From: Morinoia aosen
Lineage: Eukaryota; Arthropoda; Malacostraca; Amphipoda; Talitridae
Assembly (NCBI GenBank): GCA_030386875.1
Contig: CM059560.1
Coordinates: 32,296,183 to 32,360,182 of the forward strand
DNA length: 64,000 nt
Direction of reading: 5' to 3'
Of this stretch, positions 57,711-64,000 are shown in pieces. A program made the translations under genes and the position numbers. Every line of letters begins with the position of its first letter. Position 1 is the first letter of the stretch. The notes below the pieces were generated by a model. That model did no database searches, was not told the DNA's origin, and saw nothing but the letters and a program-made list of their open reading frames with translations.

Positions 57711-60020
57711 TACAAATAGGGTAAGTTAAATACGAGTATTACAAAGCAATCACACTGAGCCGGATATATATGTTTTAAATTCTATTATTTATGTTTCCAG
57801 TCAGTAAGTAAGCAGGAGGCGTATGTAATAATTTGAATTAAATGTAAAGTTTAACGCATTCGACTCTGAAGTCATTGCTATATTTTATAACCTATTCACC
57901 ACTATCCCTTCCAACTAATTTTCAAAGTATGAACATGGTAAGAGCGTGACAGAGAGACGGACCAACCAACCAAGCGAGCAAAAACTGTGTATTATGAAAT
58001 GGATTATAAATTTAAAAAACGAATATTTCCAGTAAGCAGAAAGGATTTGAGCTCTCGATGTACATCAAATATTCGAAAAGTTCTCATCACTCAGCGCTGC
58101 ATATTAATTATACGACTGAGAGCTGGTGGGCTTGCGCCTGCTGCTTCAGCTAATGACGTGGTAAATAAATCGTGTCATTTTACCAGAGAAATGCATTGAT
58201 TTCAATTAATCAAGTACGGCCTCACTTCAATCAAGTACGTAAGAGTGAGCGCACCAATGTAGAGGCTGCGAGTTTTGTTCAGCGCGAACTTTACAATTGT
58301 ATGACAGAGAGGAACTTGATAACTGTATCGCCAATATAGGTTCACGTATTGACTGATGATTTCAAGGATAAAACTTTAATTATAGAAAAGCAATAGACCT
58401 CGGGACTGAAATATTTTGAACCTTGACTGGGAGGGACCACCATCATTGAAATGCAATATATGCTCATACGGCGGTCAAATTGCAGGTGCTGACTACGAGT
58501 GTGCTACTTGACACACTTCACGGTCATCACTCGTCCTCCTCAAAACCCCATCCTAATTTTTGAACATAGTCAGTGCGCAATAAGACGAGCACGAGCGTGG
58601 TGCGTGAATAGATATCCCGTCCATATACCGCTGCTAAGACGGGTGAAATATTGTCCTCGAGTTCTCATAGCGTCGCTAGTACGGCTTCACCCATTGAAGA
58701 GACGGAAGAAAAATATTCATCTGCTTTAGAAATTTTAAAAGAAGTTCATCAGTTCCAGAAAAATTAATATAGCCGTATTCTCTTTCTTAACTCTTAATGC
58801 GTTAAATATGTTAAGGTAGAGAGCGTCATTGTGTTCCAGAGGGCCATGTCGTGATGACATCAGCTCAACTGCAGAAGTTCACGCCATTGTGCCGTACACA
58901 GCTTCTGTCATGAGGCCTTTGAAAAGTAGCCGATTTTATAAGTTTTATCTGCTGCAAAAAACTGCATCTAGTACCATACAGGCTGTAGTAAAACGAAATA
59001 AGCTTCACATATACAGGCGACCATACCCAGAGTATTACTTCATGGAAGTGGTTGACTAGAAAAACTCTTTGATATCAGGAGCAGTAGCGTTGATTATTAG
59101 GGGTAAATTAATGAGATTAACGAACTTTAGAGTCAACTTTCAGTTCCATAAATATTTGCCTGTATGCACAACTTATTGAGGCCGTACGAGCGTGTAACAC
59201 AATTCACCAATAGCTTGTATAAAATACAAATAATGCCATTAATCAACAGAGATGTAGAAGCTCGAGTAAGTGTAAAGACAGGAATGGACGTTGAACAGTG
59301 AGATCAGGAGACAAAACTGAGAACTTTCTCCTCCATTGCAAGTGGGTCAAAGCACGATCGATCATATTGTGAGTTTATTGAATTTAACATTTTTCATAGA
59401 TGGCATTTGATGAAATGCCTCTGAGAAGTTCCGTCACAAATGACGTTATTGATTTACTGGTTACCAGCCAATACTAAAGGCTAAAGATATACGGTTAACA
59501 TGGGGAATATGATTGAAATAGAGAGGTGCTTCAGCAGTGGTGACCGCAGAGTGACTCTGTTCTGCATCGCATTTATTGCCGACGACTCAAAAAATTTCCA
59601 ATGCTTGTATCCAGGATTCGAAAGCATAGCTTCAACATCCTGCACATACGAATGGAGCCTTGAAGATTCCTATGTCCATGAGTCTTTATACAGAAAATAC
59701 CAAAGATACTCAACACTTAATTAAACCGATGACTGGCGGTTCGCTGGAACACAATTGAAGAACATTTGTTTAGTCTTTTTCATTCATTTCCAACACCGCT
59801 GTTTATATTTTTTTTTCACACTGCGTGCCTCATATGACATAAACCAATTGACAAAAAAGCAGTATGTTCCTAAACCATGCGTCATATCTAAAGAATTCAT
59901 ATTTTTTATATTATTTTAAATGCAAGGCATTTTGATGTCATATATTCCATATCAATTTAGTTTTCAGAGAAAAAACATTTCTTCATTCCCCATTTTGAAA
60001 AGTGCGAGAAGGGGTTCAAT
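57711..60020. other. Anonymous region upstream of the channel gene
   Basis: No recognisable gene. Short plus frames at 57987-58199, 58499-58729, 58829-59059 and 59500-59724 have no domain. The 140 bp before the start codon at 60021 is AT-rich with TATTTTTTATATTATTTTAA at about 59900; no single TATA box or initiator can be assigned. Confidence 0.4.
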
Positions 60021-63000
60021 ATGTTAGTTGCGGTCACCAAACTTCTATTATCGCTGCTCCTGATGCTTGGCGCTGCATATTCCTCAGTCGCCGAAGATTC
60101 AGTGGCAGGAGTGGAATTCCAGTCGGACGGGCTGCCGAGCAACGTCTCCTACCTAAGGTGGCGCGGCGCGGTGCCCGACGTGCGCGCCCTGGTGGTATGC
60201 GCGCATCTCAACGTCGCGCACAGCAGAGGTCGCCTCCTGCCCCTCGTCAGCTACGCCACACACGCACAGCCCAGCGAGCTCGCTCTCTGTACGTGCGTCT
60301 TTTGCATCTTAAATGTCTGTTTTCAACTTTCATTTTGTTAGCACGTCAGTGCGCTTGTTTTTGTGTTCACTTCATTAATGTCTATTTCCAACTTCCATTT
60401 TGTTAGCATTTCAGGGCATCTGGTTTTGTGTCTGCTTCATTAATATCTACTTACAACTTCCGTTGTTTTAGCATTTCAGAGCGTCTGTTTTAAAATTTAT
60501 CTCCTAATGTGGAATGATTTTCGGATTTAGTTTTGATATCACACATTGGACGGGAAATGATAAGCATGCGAAGGGGGTATGAGAGGCCACGTAATTGAAA
60601 TCTACATGATATAAATTTAGTGCCGCTAATTTTTACTAAAGTGACACCGCATCAAACAATTAATGAAGTAAGTGACGAAAGCTTTAAACGTGGCCATCTA
60701 GGTAACTTTGCAAGAGAACATCAGGATCCTAATGAATTTGTTATTAGCCTTGCACATTAAACTTCGCTGGGGTAACCAAAAATAAGTGAAGTGAAAGAGT
60801 AGAAAATATTTGAAATGTTGGTACGTATATTCATGAAACATAAGTAAATTTGCCGTGTCTCTGAGGGATTTTTTCAACTGGAGAGTAGCAACAGTTATTA
60901 AAAATGAGTAGATTTCTAAAGTCACAGATTGAACCTTTGTCCTGTAATACGCTTTTGAAACATCAGTCTGTCAAAATGAAGGATTCAAAATTAAAAGTCA
61001 AATAATTCAGTATTTTTAGTACTACTTTCACCGAGCATAGAAAAAGAAAATTTCCCTTCATAAAAATTATAGTGTATTATTATTTTGCTTTAATCGTGAA
61101 CGAAACTCTGTACCTTATCGAACGTTCATTACATGTGTGTGTGTGTGTGTAAGATGTGCTCGATGTAGACATCACGCCACTAGTCTGCCACAGAATGCTG
61201 AGGTCTGAATCAGACGTGCACTGGAGTGGAAGGCTTCTGCGCTTTTTTTTCCTGTGGTTAACACAGCAGCTCAAACCATAAATTCTTACTTTAAGTAGTG
61301 TTCGATGCCTCATTCCAAATTTATTGAAAGTACCTAAGTGATTCGAATACCATACTGATGAAAAATCATCAGAGATAATGGTCGTCTTAAAGTGATCGGC
61401 GTTCTTATCTCCATATGTTTCAGCTCTCGAAAATCTTTCTAAGCCCGTTTCAGAATCCATTGTTTCAATAAAAATTTTAATTTTTCATACTAAGGTTTTT
61501 TTCTCGTTATTGAGGATGCAGGAAGTGTAATCATATGATATCTTGTAGAAAAAGTTACGCAACAGATGTGTAGTTCTTAACAATTTCAAACTGTTAACCA
61601 GTGAACTTTTTCGCATCAATTCTAACAAGTTTTTTTTCCAGTATTGTTATCAGATAAATAGTATTGAAATAACTGTATATGCATTGTAAAACCAACTTGT
61701 TACATATCGTCATAATTATTTTTTGGAAATAGCACTTGATGTTTGTACGATGCATTTTGTCACATTGTTTTCTCCATTACTGTATTAGAAAAAAGATGTT
61801 ATTAGAAATATAAAAAAAACAGAAACTCGTTTCACATGTACCTGCATTGCTCAAATTGAAAGCTTTAAGGGAGTTATTTTCATACGAATGTTTCTTCCCA
61901 GCCCTGGACCTTATCGACGGCATCGCACAAATGGAGTGCTGCGGCAAGAGTGGAAGTTTCACTACCGGCAAATTTACCAACTTTGTTCTCTTTCAATGGA
62001 TTCACCTTTGCGTAGAAATGGATCTGCAAGCCAAAGAATACATCGTCTTTGCACAAAACCAGCAATTGCGTGGCACCATTGAGACTAGAGAAACGACAGA
62101 ACTTATAATCAAAGGAGGAGGTGTTCTCATATTGGGGCAAGGGCAAGGCTTTCTAGACGGAAAACTCGACGTTCTCCAAAGCTTTCAAGGGACTTTAGCT
62201 GGATATTCCCTCGCTTTCTCTAAGGTCACAAACGATCTAATTAGAAGCTTCCTGTCATGCGAGATTAATAGAATCGACGGTGCTGCTGTGACACTTCACG
62301 ATATGAATTTCTGGAATACAAGTGGGAGTTTGGAAATCAGAAAATATTCTAAGGAGGCAATTTGCCAAGGCGAAGCAATAACATTTGCCGTGTTTCCTTT
62401 TCGTTTTGGTTATGAAGACGCAGTTTCTGTGTGCAGAAGAGTTGGTGGTCAAATTGTCGTCCCGAAAAGTGACATTGAAAATAATAAACTCTATGAACTC
62501 CTTGAAGAGAAATACCCCTCTTGTCATCGAGCTGATAGCGTTATAGCTTGGATCGGAGCACGAAAAATTACGAATGACGAAACCCTCACGTACAAGAATT
62601 TGATGACGGAAGAAATTTTAACTTATATGAACATTCAGTATGATGCCTACAACGCTGAACTGCGAAATGATTGTCTGTTTGCGGAGAATTCACCCTTGAG
62701 ATACTGGGTTCAAAAATCCTGTCGAACTCGGACTTGCTTGGTTTGCTCGTTTACAAATCAGGTCGTTTACAGAATGCGTGGCCTTGCAGATGATTCAGAA
62801 ATAGATCGCCACTACGTGATTCACGGCATATATAACAGAAGACCTATGTTCAGTGGATTTAGTAGTACTGTTATACGAGCGAATTCTAATTACACATGGG
62901 AACTCGTTGATTCCCTCAATCCATCTATAAAAGGATACATAACACCTGTTGATCAAATCACTCCACTTGGCAGGAAAACTTGGATAATCCAAGAAGCAAG

Positions 63001-63845
63001 TCTGGGGAGAACTGTTCAACTAGAATTGTTACTAACCGCATGCAGTCCAGACGAGTACACGTGCCGAGATGGGTATTGCATCCCCAGGAAATTCAGGTGT
63101 GATCTGGAAGCTCACTGCCCTGACCAAAGTGACGAGGACAATTGTCTCATCATAAAAATTCCTGATGGCTACCTGCAAAACGTGAGTTGTTGATGTTATT
63201 CTAACTTTTTCAGTTGTTGATGTACTATTATAACTTTTCAGTTGTTGATGTACTATTCTAACTTTTCCAGTTGTTGATGTACTATTATAACTTTTCAGTT
63301 GTTGATGTACTATTCTAACTTTTCCAGTTGTTGATGTACTATTATAACTTTTCAGTTGTTGAAGTACTATTCTAACTTTTCCAGTTGTTGATGTACTATT
63401 CTAACTTTTCAGTTGTTGAAGTACTATTCTAACTTTTCCAGTTGTTGATGTACTATTCTAACTTTTTCAGTTGTTGATGTACTATTCTAACTTTTAATTC
63501 ACGAAAATGATTAGTATTGACTCCGGAGATATGTAATCCTCACAAGTTGAGCTACAACTCTTGAATGATTTTTTAAAATCATAGTTAAAAAAAATGCATA
63601 TTTTGTTTATATTGTTGATACTGTTGTGAATTCGAAGCGTGTTTCAGGTCTCTCCTCCGAAGATTGGGTCTGAAATAGTTTCAGTTCACATGTCAGTGAA
63701 CGTACTTTCTATGCAACCTCTGGATTTACTGCACATGAACCTGGAGCTGTCCGCCAAGATCGTGCTGCAGTGGCGGGACTCGAGGCTCAAGATGCAGAGC
63801 CTCAACGAAGACTCCTCGTCCAACGTGGTACTCAGACCAGACAAG
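60021..63845 (+). CDS. Secreted/membrane chimera: pentraxin-like + C-type lectin-like + LDLa + Cys-loop ligand-gated channel (5' part)
   Basis: The spliced exons are 60021-60288, 61902-63181 and 63648-63845, and the gene continues beyond the window. Both introns start GT and end AG and keep frame: exon 1 ends in phase 1 (T), completed by CC of exon 2 to Ser90; exon 2 ends in phase 0. The encoded 582 residues read, in order: a signal peptide (about 1-24, LLLSLLLMLGAA); a pentraxin-like fold (about 30-230, with GQGFLDGKLDVLQSFQG near 170); a C-type-lectin-like domain (about 251-373, WIG at 306-308, Cys at 267, 297, 347, 363, 368 and 371); a linker with YNRRPMFSGFS; an LDLa module (470-504, six Cys, CPDQSDEDNC calcium-type end); and the first strands of a neurotransmitter-gated channel ligand-binding domain (517-582, VNVLSMQPLDLLHMN and QWRDSRL). 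The Cys-loop and membrane helices are expected downstream. ATG 60021 has A at -3. The ligand and ion are unknown. The exon 3 donor (AAG before GTGCGA) is the least certain boundary; reading through reaches a stop at 63888. Confidence 0.85.
60312..60495. repeat. 65-bp tandem repeat in intron 1, 2.8 units
   Basis: Units start at 60312, 60377 and 60442 (AATGTCTATTTCCAACTTCC ... TTTTGTTAGCATTTCAG). They lie only about 25 bp after the intron 1 donor. Each carries a pyrimidine-rich stretch ending TTTCAG or CGTCAG, so they resemble acceptor sites. Confidence 0.85.
61134..61150. repeat. (TG)n microsatellite in intron 1
   Basis: A short TG dinucleotide run, the only obvious dinucleotide microsatellite in the window. 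Confidence 0.9.
63187..63496. repeat. 28/29-bp tandem repeat at the 5' end of intron 2, 11 units
   Basis: It starts five bases into the intron, right after the donor GTGAG. Each unit runs from TTGTTGATGTACTATTCTAA to CTTTTCAG or CTTTTCCAG. Unit lengths are 27, 28, 29, 28, 29, 28, 29, 28, 29, 29 and a partial, mostly alternating the two endings, which gives a 57-bp higher-order unit. Each of the first ten units ends with a pyrimidine tract plus AG, and most carry a CTAAC branch-point-like word; three carry ATAAC instead. If spliced into, units would bring in stops. The real acceptor for exon 3 is at 63646-63647. Confidence 0.95.
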
Positions 63846-64000
63846 GTGCGACTCATGACCATGCTGTTGAAAATTGAAAATACAGGCTAATATAATGCGC
63901 TCTATTGGATTTAAAATACGTTTATTAAGCGCAATCCAATTGTGAGTACGAGAACTTGTTTTAACTGGATTTTTTTAATATACGGTCATAACATGGGACA
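63846..64000 (+). other. Probable intron 3 start of the channel gene
   Basis: It follows the proposed donor at 63846. The frame of exon 3 stays open for 14 more codons to TAA at about 63888, but those residues do not continue the expected ligand-binding-domain pattern well. The rest is AT-rich and runs to the window edge. Confidence 0.5.

Noticed and set aside
61847-61901. Start of exon 2 at the in-frame ATG 61847
   Set aside because: TTTCTTCCCAG ends at 61901 and gives a phase match with exon 1; the upstream codons are intron.

Overview
This is a eukaryotic, almost certainly arthropod, nuclear window. The evidence is one spliced gene with phase-consistent GT-AG introns, an AT-rich background, and several animal transposon families, many decayed. 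The gene joins pentraxin-like, C-type-lectin-like, LDL-receptor class A and Cys-loop ion-channel modules. I know that mix mainly from arthropod predicted proteins, so a crustacean or a non-holometabolous insect is plausible, but I cannot name the species. Nothing looks bacterial: no operons, ribosome binding sites or CRISPR arrays.

Layout. 1-7.4 kb: a decayed LINE endonuclease on the minus strand, a 30-bp minisatellite, two opposite-facing TTAA-flanked MITEs, a frameshifted copy of a dispersed ORF family on the minus strand, and a 49-bp tandem repeat. 7.4-16.9 kb: a 26-bp minisatellite split by a complete 8,340-bp LTR element. Its 1,671-bp LTRs differ at only two positions that I found, it has a 4-bp target duplication, and its 5-kb interior shows no gag or pol. 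17-24.7 kb: mostly anonymous sequence with one more MITE. 24.8-27.6 kb: a TIR-bounded MITE, then a complete-ended hAT transposon with an 8-bp target duplication and a broken transposase. 27.6-52.9 kb: mainly anonymous AT-rich DNA with minisatellites. Among these are two related 30-bp arrays 5 kb apart, a nested foldback near 48.9 kb, GC-rich patches that may be exons, and an Arg/Glu-rich ORF fragment. 53-57.7 kb: nested DNA-transposon debris with several large inverted repeats, the biggest being a palindrome with arms of about 570 bp centred near 56,752. 60.0-64.0 kb: the 5' part of the chimeric channel gene on the plus strand, running off the window.

The only convincing host gene is the chimeric channel. 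Three exons encode a signal peptide, a pentraxin-like domain, a C-type-lectin-like domain, an LDLa module and the start of a neurotransmitter-gated channel ligand-binding domain. Its second intron opens with an 11-unit repeat in which most units carry a branch-point-like motif, pyrimidine tract and AG. Most other open frames are by-products of tandem arrays whose period is a multiple of three or that lack stops. All calls come from reading the sequence; no database search was run.
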